Shown piece by piece: positions 1 to 8,314 of a DNA stretch of 64,000 nucleotides. Numbering within the stretch: the stretch's first letter is position 1; each line of letters begins with the position of its first letter. Source of the stretch: Bacteroidota bacterium (GTDB lineage Bacteria; Bacteroidota; Bacteroidia; 2-12-FULL-35-15); assembly GCA_029237775.1 (NCBI GenBank), contig JAQZBR010000001.1, positions 434,001-498,000 on the forward strand, written 5' to 3'. A program made the translations under genes and the position numbers. The notes under the pieces are model-generated. The model worked only from the letters and a program-made list of their open reading frames with translations, was not told the DNA's origin and searched no databases.

Positions 1-1
1 A

Positions 2-247
2 GGAGTATGTGGCAAATCATGGGAACAGAAGGAAACAATCATTGTTGAGGATGTGGAAAAATTCCCGGGCCATATCGCCTGCAGCTCCCTTTCAAAGTCC
101 GAGATCGTCCTTCCGGGCTTCAATAAAAATGGTGATGTTATGCTGGTGCTTGATGTAGATAGTGAAGTGCTTGCCACGTTTGATGACACGGATAAAATAT
201 ACCTTGAACAGCTGATGGAAATAATTACCGGATGTGTGAATTTATAA
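2..247 (+). CDS. msrC: Free methionine-(R)-sulfoxide reductase, C-terminal part (cut by window start)
   Basis: GAF-fold enzyme that reduces free methionine-R-sulfoxide in the cytoplasm, using a disulfide relay. The reading frame is open from base 2 to the TAA at 245-247; the N-terminal half lies outside the window. Visible hallmarks are the GVCG motif at the very start (resolving Cys) and FPGHIAC, whose Cys corresponds to the catalytic Cys of the fRMsr family, followed by the SEIVLP strand typical of this GAF subgroup. The short MEKFPGH start at 53 is internal and not the true start. The next gene begins at or just before this stop. Family assignment is firm because spacing and order of both Cys motifs match; the missing part prevents a check of the third Cys. 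Confidence 0.87.
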   Translation, partial: GVCGKSWEQKETIIVEDVEKFPGHIACSSLSKSEIVLPGFNKNGDVMLVLDVDSEVLATFDDTDKIYLEQLMEIITGCVNL

Positions 248-255
248 ATGTGCGG

Positions 256-2007
256 ATGTACCAACTAAAAAAATATACACAGACTGTTATAAGTAGCATT
301 AAGCTATACGCGTTGCTTTGTCTGAGCACACTCATCGCTTCCTGTGCACAGGTAGTGGCTCCGGGGGGTGGCGACAGGGATGCAACTCCACCACGGGTAG
401 TTAAGTACAAACCGGACAGCGCGCAATTAAATTTCAACTCGAAGATCATCGAGCTGAGCTTTGATGAATACATTCAGTTGAAAGATGCAAATAATCAGCT
501 CATCATTTCGCCTCCATTAGAAAAAACACCGGAAGTTAAGGTCAAAAACAAAATACTTACAATCGACCTAGGTGATGAAAAACTGAAACCCAATACAACC
601 TACTCTATCAATTTCGGGAATGCTTTACAGGATATCAATGAGAGTAATACAAAAGAAAATTTCAGTTATATCTTCTCTACCGGAAGTTTTATCGATTCCC
701 TCAAAGTAAAAGGGAAGGTTCAAAACGCCTTTGATCACAAACCCGAAAAAGGGCTTTTTGCAATTCTTTACAGTGATATGTCTGACAGCGCTATATTTAA
801 AACACAACCGGAATATTTCGCAAAAACCTCCGATGATGGAAGCTTTCAGATCAACAATGTCCGCGAAGGAAAATACAAGCTTGTTGTTATTAAGGATATC
901 AACTCCAATTACAAATACGATGGAGATGCTGAAACAATAGGCTTTACCGACAGCATCATTAATCCCGCAGAAAAGCACAATATCTTAATTGATATTTTTC
1001 AGGAGCCCGCAAAGAAAATTTTCCTGAAGAAATATATGCATCAATCTTATGGCAAAGTATTAATGGTATTCAATCAGGGTTCGGACAGCATTCGAATTAA
1101 TAATCTTACAAATACCGACAAAGGCGTTCAGGAGTTTTTTGACTTCTCGACCAATAAAGACACTCTTGTTTATTGGTTGAGAAACTATCAGAAAGATTCG
1201 ATCAAGCTTCAGATCAGTAATGGCAATGAAGTAATAGATACAATTGAATTTAAAACGATCAAACTTGAGGATGTCTTAAAATCTAAACGCAATCCTTTTA
1301 AACTATCCCTGGTAAGCAGTCCGGCAGGTAACCAGAACTTTGATCTCAACCAACCACTTAAGCTTGGGTTTTCACAACCCATTTCAAATATCAATGATTC
1401 CCGGGCGCGAATCAAAAAGGACACTACAGCAATAAATAGCTTGTATTATATGCTTAATCAGGAAGATGCTAATCAAAGCGTGACCCTTGTAAGCTGGGAT
1501 TCAACAAACATGGTAGAGGATCCTGACAAGAAAGGATCTATGATCAGTGCACCGATTGCTGACTCGCAGCTTCAGTTAAAGGAGAACACAAAGTATCAGC
1601 TTTTTGTTCCACCGGGTACATTCACTGATATTTTTGGGTTAAAAAATGACACATTAAAGATCGATTTTAAAACACGCGAACTAAAATATTATGGGAGCCT
1701 TAAGCTCACCATCGACATACGAGAAACCGAAGCTAATTACATTCTTCAGCTTCTGGATGAGAAAGAAAAGATCGTGAGGGAAGACCATATTAATAAAACG
1801 TCCACGATCAATTACACCTACCTGTATCCGAACAAGTATAGGGTAAAGCTCATTTATGATGAGAACGGAAATGCAAAATGGGATACAGGAAATTATCTAC
1901 AAAGCATTCAGCCGGAAAAAGTATTATACAATACAGAGGTGATCACTATACGATCAAACTGGGATGCTGAAATTGAATGGAAAGTAAACACTTCGAATAT
2001 GAATTGA
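256..2007 (+). CDS. Ig-like domain lipoprotein (Bacteroidetes Big_5 type)
   Basis: Predicted outer-membrane or periplasmic lipoprotein of unknown role. The N-terminus has a basic start, a hydrophobic stretch and a lipobox LIASC with Cys30 as lipidation site. The next residues (PGGGDRDATPP) and the following strand with FDEYIQL are the usual entry to a Big_5 Ig-like domain (about residues 40-140). Later comes a Ca-loop-like stretch DINSNYKYDGD, and a C-terminal module with DENGNAKWDTGNY and QPEK, both frequent in this conserved family. I chose ATG 256 because ATG 232 overlaps the msrC stop by 16 bases and adds eight residues before an already long signal peptide; 232 remains possible. Convergent with sufD across a strong hairpin. 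Confidence 0.75.
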   Translation: MYQLKKYTQTVISSIKLYALLCLSTLIASCAQVVAPGGGDRDATPPRVVKYKPDSAQLNFNSKIIELSFDEYIQLKDANNQLIISPPLEKTPEVKVKNKILTIDLGDEKLKPNTTYSINFGNALQDINESNTKENFSYIFSTGSFIDSLKVKGKVQNAFDHKPEKGLFAILYSDMSDSAIFKTQPEYFAKTSDDGSFQINNVREGKYKLVVIKDINSNYKYDGDAETIGFTDSIINPAEKHNILIDIFQEPAKKIFLKKYMHQSYGKVLMVFNQGSDSIRINNLTNTDKGVQEFFDFSTNKDTLVYWLRNYQKDSIKLQISNGNEVIDTIEFKTIKLEDVLKSKRNPFKLSLVSSPAGNQNFDLNQPLKLGFSQPISNINDSRARIKKDTTAINSLYYMLNQEDANQSVTLVSWDSTNMVEDPDKKGSMISAPIADSQLQLKENTKYQLFVPPGTFTDIFGLKNDTLKIDFKTRELKYYGSLKLTIDIRETEANYILQLLDEKEKIVREDHINKTSTINYTYLYPNKYRVKLIYDENGNAKWDTGNYLQSIQPEKVLYNTEVITIRSNWDAEIEWKVNTSNMN

Positions 2008-2056
2008 TCGAATTACTTTCTACCAATAACGAATAAATGCGAATTACGAAATTCGG
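1993..2056. repeat. Short intergenic repeat-like stretch, CGAATTACGAA class
   Basis: The end of the Ig-like gene and the 50 bases after it consist of variants of one word (TCGAATATGAAT, TCGAATTAC, AACGAATAAATG, CGAATTACGAAATTCG). The last piece is an inverted repeat (CGAATT...AATTCG). It looks like the tandem-style intergenic repeats elsewhere in this window but with its own sequence. Only one copy is seen here. Confidence 0.4.
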
Positions 2057-2100
2057 TTGCTGAAAAACGCAGCACTTTCAACTACACTGTCTTAAACAAA

Positions 2101-2127
2101 AAAGCTTCATGTCCAACATGAAGCTTT
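2101..2127. terminator. Bidirectional intrinsic terminator between Ig-like gene and sufD
   Basis: A perfect 12-bp stem (AAAGCTTCATGT with ACATGAAGCTTT, loop CCA), with an A-rich run before it and T residues after it, lies in the convergent gap. It can stop transcripts from both sides. Confidence 0.85.
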
Positions 2128-2150
2128 TATATTTAATATTTTGAATGATA

Positions 2151-3443
2151 CTAAGCAAATCTCTGAGTGATCTTCTGCTCAATATAATCACGAAGCTCTT
2201 CTATCTTAACCTTCTCCACAACTTCCGAAGCAAAAGCATGCATCAAAAGTTTTTTTGCGGAATCCTCGCTTAAGCCACGGGCACGAAGGTAAAAGATCTT
2301 GTCCTCATCGAGCTTACCCGTTGATGTTCCATGAGAACACTTCACATCATCAGCATATATCTCTAGTTGAGGTTTTGTATTTATAGTTCCGTCATCACTC
2401 AACAGGATGTTTTTGTTTGACTGGAACGCGTTGGTTTTCTGTGCATCTTTTCTAACGAAGATCTTACCATTAAAAGTAGCCGTAGATTTCTCTTCGATTA
2501 TACCCTTGTAAAGCTCATTGCTGTTACAATTTGGTTTACGGTGGTCAACCAACGTATGATTATCAACCGTCTGATGACCCTTCGTGAGATACAATCCGTT
2601 TAGATTGGATTCAATATGCTCATCATCTAAAACAATGTTTAAATTGTTTCTGATGAACATTCCGCTCAGTGTAAAGTTATTGGTTGAAAAAACGCTTTGC
2701 TTTTTCTGAAGAACCTGCGTAGTATTCAACAAATGTCCGTTTTCAGCCTCTTCCTGGATTTTGTTGTGATTTAAAACAGCGTTCTCTGCAACAAAAATTT
2801 CTGTGAGAGCATTGTTAAACACTTTTTCTGAACCATTTGCGGTTAGAAAAGATTCGATCACATTTAATTGCGCATTTTCCTCCAGGACTATTAAGTTGCG
2901 TTGATTAACGATAATGCTTTGAGCAGATGAGGACACATGAATTATGTGCACCGGAAATTCAACAACGGTGTTTCTATCTACATGAATAAACACTCCGCCT
3001 GAAGCTAGCAATGTATTCAAAGCAATAAAAGGATCCGCATTCACATCGGCATACTGTGCATAATGTTTCTGGAAAGAAGAATTTGAAGAAGCGTCTGCAA
3101 CACTCATGATCTGCAAACCGGAAATATTATTGTTGAATCTGGTGTGTTCCTCCGACAAACGTCCGTTAACGATTACGATCATGATCGCATCTTTTACAAG
3201 GCGCAGAGAAGAAATAAATGAAGACGATACGCTTACACCCGAATCTAATAAAAGGTCTCCCTTTAAAGCAAGCTCCATGTTCACATACTTGTATTCCTCA
3301 TGTTTACGCCCCGGAACTCCCTGCCTAGAAAAGGCCTCAGCAGCAAGCTCTCTGATCTTGGCATCACCGAAAAGCGAATTCTTTACGGATTCAAATCTGC
3401 TGATCAGCTTTTCTGTTGTATTTATTTTTGTAATGGTTTCCAT
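2151..3443 (-). CDS. sufD: Fe-S cluster assembly scaffold subunit SufD
   Basis: Partner of SufB and SufC in the SufBC2D scaffold that builds Fe-S clusters in the cytoplasm. The protein is 430 aa, normal for SufD, with a variable helical N-terminus and the beta-helical UPF0051 core. The diagnostic C-terminal segment DVKCSHG (Cys369, His371) and the RGLSEDSAKKLL helix are present; this His is the one implicated with the SufB Cys in cluster formation in other species. It is the last gene of the sufA-B-C-D order on this strand, 63 bases after sufC. SufS and SufE, which often follow in this phylum, are not next to it here. Start ATG at 3443 is the only reasonable one. Confidence 0.95.
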   Translation of the reverse strand: METITKINTTEKLISRFESVKNSLFGDAKIRELAAEAFSRQGVPGRKHEEYKYVNMELALKGDLLLDSGVSVSSSFISSLRLVKDAIMIVIVNGRLSEEHTRFNNNISGLQIMSVADASSNSSFQKHYAQYADVNADPFIALNTLLASGGVFIHVDRNTVVEFPVHIIHVSSSAQSIIVNQRNLIVLEENAQLNVIESFLTANGSEKVFNNALTEIFVAENAVLNHNKIQEEAENGHLLNTTQVLQKKQSVFSTNNFTLSGMFIRNNLNIVLDDEHIESNLNGLYLTKGHQTVDNHTLVDHRKPNCNSNELYKGIIEEKSTATFNGKIFVRKDAQKTNAFQSNKNILLSDDGTINTKPQLEIYADDVKCSHGTSTGKLDEDKIFYLRARGLSEDSAKKLLMHAFASEVVEKVKIEELRDYIEQKITQRFA

Positions 3444-3506
3444 TTAGGTTTTTCTAATCGTACTTTACTTGGAATAGATGCTTGGGTTAAACCGCGCATC
3501 ACAAAC

Positions 3507-4259
3507 CTATGCTCCTATTTCTGCTTTAATAAAATCATATCCTTTTTCTTCAAGCTCAAAAGCCAACTCTTTCGTTCCGGAACGAACTATTTTTCCATTG
3601 TAAAGAATATGAACAAAATCAGGAACGATATAATCCAATAAACGCTGATAGTGAGTGATCACAACTGTTGCATTATCCTTTGATTTTAATTTATTAACTC
3701 CGCCTGCAACAATACGTAATGCATCGATATCCAGTCCGCTGTCTGTTTCATCAAGGATAGCAAGCTTTGGCTGAAGCATCGCCATCTGAAAGATCTCATT
3801 TCTCTTTTTCTCTCCTCCGCTAAAACCCTCATTAACCGAGCGGTTTGCAAGCTTTACGTCAAGCTCAACCAGTTTTTGCTTTTCTTTTACCATTGCAAGG
3901 AAATCTTTTGCTTCCATCGGAGATTCCCCTTTGTATGCTCTGATCTCGTTGATAGCGGTCTTTAAGAAATTAATATTGCTTACTCCCGGGATTTCAACCG
4001 GATATTGGAATGCCAAAAACACACCTTCCCTCGCGCGGTCTTCAGGAGCCAATTCTAACAGATCTTTTCCGTTGAACAAAACTGACCCTTCAGTCACTTC
4101 ATATTCTTCGCGGCCTGCTAATACAGAAGACAATGTACTTTTTCCTGATCCATTAGGCCCCATGATCGCATGGACCTCGCCTGCTTTTATCTCGAGATTA
4201 ATTCCTTTAAGAATTTCTTTGCCGTCAATTGAGGCGTGTAAATTTTTTATTGATAACAT
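3507..4259 (-). CDS. sufC: Fe-S cluster assembly ATPase SufC
   Basis: ABC-type ATPase of the SufBC2D complex, without membrane domain. The 250-aa product starting at MLSIKNLHAS has Walker A GPNGSGKST (residues 34-42), the SGGEKKR signature helix, Walker B LAILDETDSGLD with the SufC-typical ETDSGLD, and the switch His in VVITHYQRLL. I rejected the upstream in-frame Met at 4295: the 12 extra residues would be encoded by an intergenic repeat (TTTGCGTC words), and SufC proteins begin with the ML-I-L strand. The gene sits between sufB and sufD in one operon. Confidence 0.96.
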   Translation of the reverse strand: MLSIKNLHASIDGKEILKGINLEIKAGEVHAIMGPNGSGKSTLSSVLAGREEYEVTEGSVLFNGKDLLELAPEDRAREGVFLAFQYPVEIPGVSNINFLKTAINEIRAYKGESPMEAKDFLAMVKEKQKLVELDVKLANRSVNEGFSGGEKKRNEIFQMAMLQPKLAILDETDSGLDIDALRIVAGGVNKLKSKDNATVVITHYQRLLDYIVPDFVHILYNGKIVRSGTKELAFELEEKGYDFIKAEIGA

Positions 4260-4270
4260 ATTTTTGTGTT

Positions 4271-4298
4271 TCTCGCAAAGACGCAAAGAGCGCAAAGC
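4271..4298. repeat. Dispersed GCAAAGACGCAAAGAG-type repeat inside suf operon
   Basis: The sufB-sufC gap consists of a degenerate 9-bp periodic word (CGCAAAGA, CGCAAAGAG, CGCAAAG). It is related in style to the CACTGAG/CACAGAG copies at 13319, 14738, 37812, 53631, 56014 and 58312. It is transcribed as part of the operon and lies just upstream of the sufC start. Confidence 0.6.
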
Positions 4299-4313
4299 AT
4301 ATTGATTAATTAT

Positions 4314-5765
4314 TTATCCTACACTACCTTCAAGACTTACTGCCAAAAGCTTTTGCGCTTCAACAGCAAATTCCATTGGTAATTGATTCAGTACTTCCTT
4401 GCAGTAACCGTTAACGATAAGGCCAATGGCTTTTTCATTATCGATACCACGCGACTTACAATAGAACAATTGATCTTCACCTATTTTTGAAGTTGTTGCT
4501 TCATGCTCGATGATAGCCGTTTTATCTTTGATCTCGATGTACGGGAAGGTATGAGCACCACATTTATCGCCCATCAGCAAACTATCACATTGAGAAAAGT
4601 TACGTGCATTGCTTGCGCCTTTTGCTACACGAACCAAACCTCTATAACTGTTGTTGCTGAAACCTGCAGAGATACCTTTTGAGATGATCGTGCTTCTTGT
4701 ATTTTTTCCAAGATGCATCATCTTTGTACCTGTATCTGCCTGCTGATAATTATTCGTCACGGCCACTGAATAAAATTCACCGACTGAATTATCCCCTTTT
4801 AAAATCACTGAAGGATATTTCCATGTAATTGCAGAACCTGTTTCAACCTGAGTCCAGGAGATCTTGGCATTGTCTTCAAGACAAATTCCGCGCTTTGTAA
4901 CAAAATTAAAAATTCCGCCTTTACCATTTTTGTCACCCGGATACCAGTTCTGAACAGTACTGTATTTCACTTCACCATTCTTATGAGCGATGATCTCTAC
5001 AACTGCAGCGTGTAATTGATTTTCATCGCGCATTGGAGCTGTACATCCTTCAAGGTAACTAACATACGCGCCTTCGTCAGCGATGAGCAAGGTACGCTCA
5101 AACTGTCCGGTTCCGGAAGCATTGATCCTGAAATACGTTGAAAGTTCCATGGGGCAACGAACACCTTTTGGAATATAGCAGAATGAACCATCACTGAAGA
5201 CAGCCGCATTCAATGCCGCATAAAAATTGTCTGTGTGAGGAACAACAGAGCCCATGTATTTCTTTACAAGATCAGGGTGTTCCTGAACAGCTTCACTGAA
5301 GGAACAGAAAATAATTCCTTTTTCAGAAAGTGTTTCTTTGAATGTGGTTTTAACTGAAACGCTGTCTATAACAGCATCAACCGCAATTCTGCTTTCTACT
5401 CCTGATAAACGTTTCTGTTCTTCAAGGGAGATTCCAAGTTTTTCAAATGTTTTCAAAAGCTCCGGATCTACTTCATCCAGGCTGTTTAATTTCTTTTGCT
5501 GCTTTGGAGCAGAATAATAAATGATATCCTGGAAATCCGGTTTCTTATAAGATACATGAGCCCATGTTGGCTCTTCCAATGTTTTCCAGTACGCAAAAGC
5601 CTTCAGCCTGTAATCAAGCATCCACTGAGGTTCGTTCTTCTTTTTCGAAATAAAACGAACTATATCTTCATTCAATCCTTTGGGAGCGCTATCCGATTCG
5701 ATATCAGTAACAAAACCGTACTTATAATCGCTATTAATATGCTCCTCTAATATTTCGTTAGCCAT
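4314..5765 (-). CDS. sufB: Fe-S cluster assembly scaffold subunit SufB
   Basis: Core scaffold subunit of SufBC2D. The product from MANEILEEH is 483 aa, the normal length of SufB. Conserved blocks visible are [15 protein letters not shown], the [18 protein letters not shown] segment, [23 protein letters not shown], and [19 protein letters not shown], which carries the Cys equivalent to the essential cluster-building Cys of E. coli SufB. The C-terminal [16 protein letters not shown] block is also typical. The in-frame Met at 5789 would add eight residues encoded by a GGCAGTTGGCAATT repeat and is rejected. A gap of 69 bases, filled by that repeat, separates it from sufA; the sufC gap is also repeat-filled. 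Confidence 0.96.
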   Translation of the reverse strand: MANEILEEHINSDYKYGFVTDIESDSAPKGLNEDIVRFISKKKNEPQWMLDYRLKAFAYWKTLEEPTWAHVSYKKPDFQDIIYYSAPKQQKKLNSLDEVDPELLKTFEKLGISLEEQKRLSGVESRIAVDAVIDSVSVKTTFKETLSEKGIIFCSFSEAVQEHPDLVKKYMGSVVPHTDNFYAALNAAVFSDGSFCYIPKGVRCPMELSTYFRINASGTGQFERTLLIADEGAYVSYLEGCTAPMRDENQLHAAVVEIIAHKNGEVKYSTVQNWYPGDKNGKGGIFNFVTKRGICLEDNAKISWTQVETGSAITWKYPSVILKGDNSVGEFYSVAVTNNYQQADTGTKMMHLGKNTRSTIISKGISAGFSNNSYRGLVRVAKGASNARNFSQCDSLLMGDKCGAHTFPYIEIKDKTAIIEHEATTSKIGEDQLFYCKSRGIDNEKAIGLIVNGYCKEVLNQLPMEFAVEAQKLLAVSLEGSVG

Positions 5766-5775
5766 TGTTTTTAAA

Positions 5776-5830
5776 TTGGCAGTTGGCAATTAAACAGTTG
5801 GCAATTGCTAACCGCTAATGCTAACCGCAA
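5776..5830. repeat. GGCAGTTGGCAATT-type tandem repeat in sufA-sufB gap
   Basis: The gap is made of the words TTGGCAGTTGGCAATT, CAGTTGGCAATT, GCTAACCGCTAAT and GCTAACCGC, that is, short imperfect tandem units. A read-through start would put them into the SufB N-terminus. It lies in the leader of the sufBCD part of the operon. Confidence 0.6.
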
Positions 5831-5834
5831 AAAA

Positions 5835-6161
5835 TTATACACTAAAACTCTCTCCGCATCCGCAGGTACGGCTTGCATTCGGATTATTGAATACAAATCC
5901 TTTCCCGTTCAATCCGCCTGTGTAATCCAGCTCTGTCCCTACCAGGTACAAAAAGCTTTTTTTATCCACCGCGATCTTAATCCCTTTGTCTTCAAAAACC
6001 TGATCACCGTCTTTTGGGACGTTGTCAAATTCTAATTTGTAAGAAAGTCCGGAACATCCTCCTCCGTCAACTCCTACACGAATGAATGTTCCCTCCGGAC
6101 GATTTTCATTTTTTATAAGGTCAAGCGCATGTTGCTTTGCACTCTCTGAAACTGTTATCAT
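5835..6161 (-). CDS. sufA: A-type Fe-S carrier protein (SufA/IscA/ErpA family)
   Basis: Small carrier that receives clusters from the SufBCD scaffold and passes them to apoproteins. The 108-aa protein has the three family cysteines: Cys36 in GGCSGLSY and Cys100 and Cys102 in TCGCGESF. Length and motif spacing are standard. As first gene of the suf operon it is best called SufA, though sequence alone cannot separate SufA from ErpA-like roles. The promoter and a palindrome lie 45-100 bases upstream. No signal peptide or membrane segment; cytoplasmic. Confidence 0.92.
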   Translation of the reverse strand: MITVSESAKQHALDLIKNENRPEGTFIRVGVDGGGCSGLSYKLEFDNVPKDGDQVFEDKGIKIAVDKKSFLYLVGTELDYTGGLNGKGFVFNNPNASRTCGCGESFSV

Positions 6162-6203
6162 TTTTATATCTATTTGAAAATTAAAGACTTCTGCGTTATC
6201 TTT

Positions 6204-6222
6204 ATTTAGATTGATTCTAAAT
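6204..6222. promoter_or_regulatory. Palindromic operator candidate for suf operon
   Basis: ATTTAGATTGATTCTAAAT is an inverted repeat with 7-bp arms and a 5-base centre. It sits immediately downstream of the -7 box, over the expected transcription start near 6222, where a repressor would block initiation. The form (19 bp, TTTAGA...TCTAAA) is like sites bound by iron regulators of the Fur or DtxR type. The regulator is inferred, not seen. Confidence 0.6.
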
Positions 6223-6228
6223 CTGCTA

Positions 6229-6260
6229 CAAAAATACCTAAAATAAGGTATTGCGGCAAA
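6229..6260 (-). promoter_or_regulatory. suf operon promoter (Bacteroidetes type)
   Basis: On the minus strand this reads TTTG, 20 bases, TATTTTTG. This is an exact fit to the phylum's -33 TTG and -7 TAnnTTTG boxes with normal spacing. Predicted start is near 6222, giving a leader of about 60 bases before sufA. Confidence 0.75.
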
Positions 6261-6330
6261 TATTTTAGACTAATAAAGGTTATCGGAAATGCTGACTTAT
6301 AATAACGTAATTTTAAGCAAAATAGTATCG

Positions 6331-7521
6331 ATGAAGCATATTCTTACCCTCGTCCTCAGTTTTTCATTTTTAACAGGCTTTTCACAATTCTGGCAGCAAA
6401 TTGACAACTTCCCCGGCACCGAACGGGACGATCCTGCAGGCTTCACTATCGGAAACAAGGCATATTGCGGAACGGGCCAAAAACCTTTCTTCATTTCAGC
6501 GAACGACTTCTATTCTCTTGATATGAGTACAGACACCTGGGATACTATTGCATCGTTTCCTGGCACAGAAAGACAATATTCAATGGGATTCTCGGGAAAT
6601 GGATTTGGATTTATTTTGGGCGGTTATAATGGTGCAACCTATTTTAATGATCTGTGGTGCTATACATCTTCTTCGGGGACTTGGACCTCAAAAGCCTCTT
6701 TACCCGCGGCACCAAGGATGGGCTCAGCTAGTTTTGTCATCAATGGAATTGCATACGTCATCGGAGGCAGAACTTCGGCAGCACAGTCAATCAAGGAGGT
6801 GTGGGCTTACAACATCACAAATAATTCATGGCAGCAAAAGAATAATCTGCCGGAGGCACGTTGGCGATCAGTCGCAGCGAGCCTTAACAATAAAGGATAT
6901 CTCGCGTTGGGCAGAGATGAGAACAGCCACTTTTCCAACGACTTGTATGAATATGATCCGGTGACTGATACCTGGACTCTCATCTCCAACACACCGTTTC
7001 CAGGCAGAACTTACTCTGCAATGGTCACCCAGTCAAACAATCTTATCATTCTTGCAGGTCTGGATTCATTAGGAAATAATTACAGCGATATGTGGAAAAT
7101 TGATCCATCCGACCTGAACTGGCAGCAATTACAAAGCATTCCGGCTTTCGGAAGACGCGGAGGCTATTGCTTCAGCAGTGGTTCCGCGGTCTATTTTACG
7201 ACAGGCGTCACGCAGAACGGGACCAGATTGAAAGAAACATGGAAGGTCATTAATCCGGTTTCTATAAATGAAAATACTGAAAATGATGTTTCCATTAATT
7301 GTTACCCAAATCCGGCAAACGAGAGAGTGACATTCCACCTTCCAAAGTCTGAAAAGCTATACAAAGTAAGCCTTCTGAATGCTGCAGGTGAAGCAATGCT
7401 TTCATTTTCCACTCATGATAATGAGGTGAGCATTAACACAATTATGCTTTCTGAAGGATTATATTTTTTGAGGATAGAAGGAAAAGCAGTTCATTACTCT
7501 AAGCTTTTGATTCAACACTAG
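6331..7521 (+). CDS. Secreted Kelch-repeat protein with T9SS type A sorting domain
   Basis: Predicted extracellular or cell-surface beta-propeller protein. From ATG 6331 it begins with a clear signal peptide (MKHILTLVLSFSFLTGFSQ). The body has six or so Kelch blades, each with a hydrophobic strand, a G-G pair (ILGGYN, VIGGRTS, LALGRD) and a Y/W-DTW turn (STDTWDTI, VTDTWTLI). The last 75 residues form a type A CTD: CYPNPANERVTF, a middle strand, then LSEGLYFLRIEG and a final KLLIQ strand. Such CTDs direct export by T9SS and are then cleaved. The Met at 6289 would put 14 residues before the signal peptide and is rejected. Ligand unknown. Divergent from the suf operon. Confidence 0.83.
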   Translation: MKHILTLVLSFSFLTGFSQFWQQIDNFPGTERDDPAGFTIGNKAYCGTGQKPFFISANDFYSLDMSTDTWDTIASFPGTERQYSMGFSGNGFGFILGGYNGATYFNDLWCYTSSSGTWTSKASLPAAPRMGSASFVINGIAYVIGGRTSAAQSIKEVWAYNITNNSWQQKNNLPEARWRSVAASLNNKGYLALGRDENSHFSNDLYEYDPVTDTWTLISNTPFPGRTYSAMVTQSNNLIILAGLDSLGNNYSDMWKIDPSDLNWQQLQSIPAFGRRGGYCFSSGSAVYFTTGVTQNGTRLKETWKVINPVSINENTENDVSINCYPNPANERVTFHLPKSEKLYKVSLLNAAGEAMLSFSTHDNEVSINTIMLSEGLYFLRIEGKAVHYSKLLIQH

Positions 7522-7522
7522 A

Positions 7523-7553
7523 TTCCGTTCATTCAAAAAAGATTCTAAATTTG
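7523..7553 (+). promoter_or_regulatory. Promoter of the GT2 / tandem-SDR pair
   Basis: TTC, 20 bases, TAAATTTG: an exact TAnnTTTG -7 box and a two-of-three -33 box at normal distance. It begins right after the Kelch gene stop, so the glycan genes are probably expressed independently. Confidence 0.55.
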
Positions 7554-7578
7554 TATTTTACCTAAAAGAACATTTTTA

Positions 7579-8313
7579 ATGTATTATTATAAGAAGTGGG
7601 CGATAGTTGTGCCAATGGCTAATGAGGAGGCGGATTTTAAGCCTTTCATTGAAATGGTGAATCTTGTAATCAATACGCTGAATCCAGGAAACGTATATTT
7701 CATTATTGATAAAGCATCCAAAGATCGTACGCTTGAACTTTGCCGGGAGATCTCTGCAAAGGATGCCCGATATGTGACAGTTTGGGCACCGGAAAACCGC
7801 AATGTGGTTGACGCGTATGTAAAAGGATTGAGAGTCGCGTATGAAGCCGGACACGAGATCATTATTGAAATGGATGCTGGATTATCACACGATCCTCGGG
7901 CTATTCCAATGTTTTTAAGGGTTTTGAATGAAGGGAATGAATGTGCTTTCGGAAGTCGTTTTATCAACGGAGGTTCAATGGGTGACTCACCGTTCAAACG
8001 AAGAATGCTTTCAAAAACCGGGACAGTACTTGCTAATATTCTTTTAGGAACAAAGCTTCGTGACATGACTTCGGGATACCAAGGCTTTCACAGGGATGTA
8101 GTGGCGAAGATCATTAGCCATGAATTCAAATCAAAAGCACATTTTTACCAGACAGAACTTCGTTATCTTTTACGGAAGCATCGTACATTTGAAGTGCCGA
8201 TCCATTACCAGGCGCCTTCTCCAAGGGTTTCTAAGAATGCGATCAAAAATGCCTACCAGACATTGTTTTACTATTTTTTCTTGCGCCTGAGCGGAAAAGC
8301 GAAAGAGCTTTAA
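7579..8313 (+). CDS. Family 2 glycosyltransferase, polyprenyl-phosphate hexosyltransferase-like
   Basis: Cytoplasmic GT-A enzyme that probably moves a sugar from a nucleotide donor to a polyprenyl phosphate or a glycolipid. At 244 aa it has the compact size of dolichyl-phosphate-mannose synthase-like GT2 proteins without a membrane tail. Motifs visible: IVVPMANEE at the N-terminus, KASKDRTLEL, EMDAGLSHDP (metal-binding acid about Asp99), GSRFINGGS and the acceptor-loop LRDMTSGYQGF. The Asp-x-Asp of the classic DADLSHDP motif is here MDAGLSHDP with two extra residues, a small deviation. The stop is one base before the start of the tandem-SDR gene, so the two are translated together. Substrates cannot be told. 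Confidence 0.83.
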   Translation: MYYYKKWAIVVPMANEEADFKPFIEMVNLVINTLNPGNVYFIIDKASKDRTLELCREISAKDARYVTVWAPENRNVVDAYVKGLRVAYEAGHEIIIEMDAGLSHDPRAIPMFLRVLNEGNECAFGSRFINGGSMGDSPFKRRMLSKTGTVLANILLGTKLRDMTSGYQGFHRDVVAKIISHEFKSKAHFYQTELRYLLRKHRTFEVPIHYQAPSPRVSKNAIKNAYQTLFYYFFLRLSGKAKEL

Positions 8314-8314
8314 G

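Noticed and set aside
5766-5789. Eight-residue longer start of SufB
   Set aside because: The extra codons are a GGCAGTTGGC repeat; family proteins begin at the MANEIL Met or nearby.
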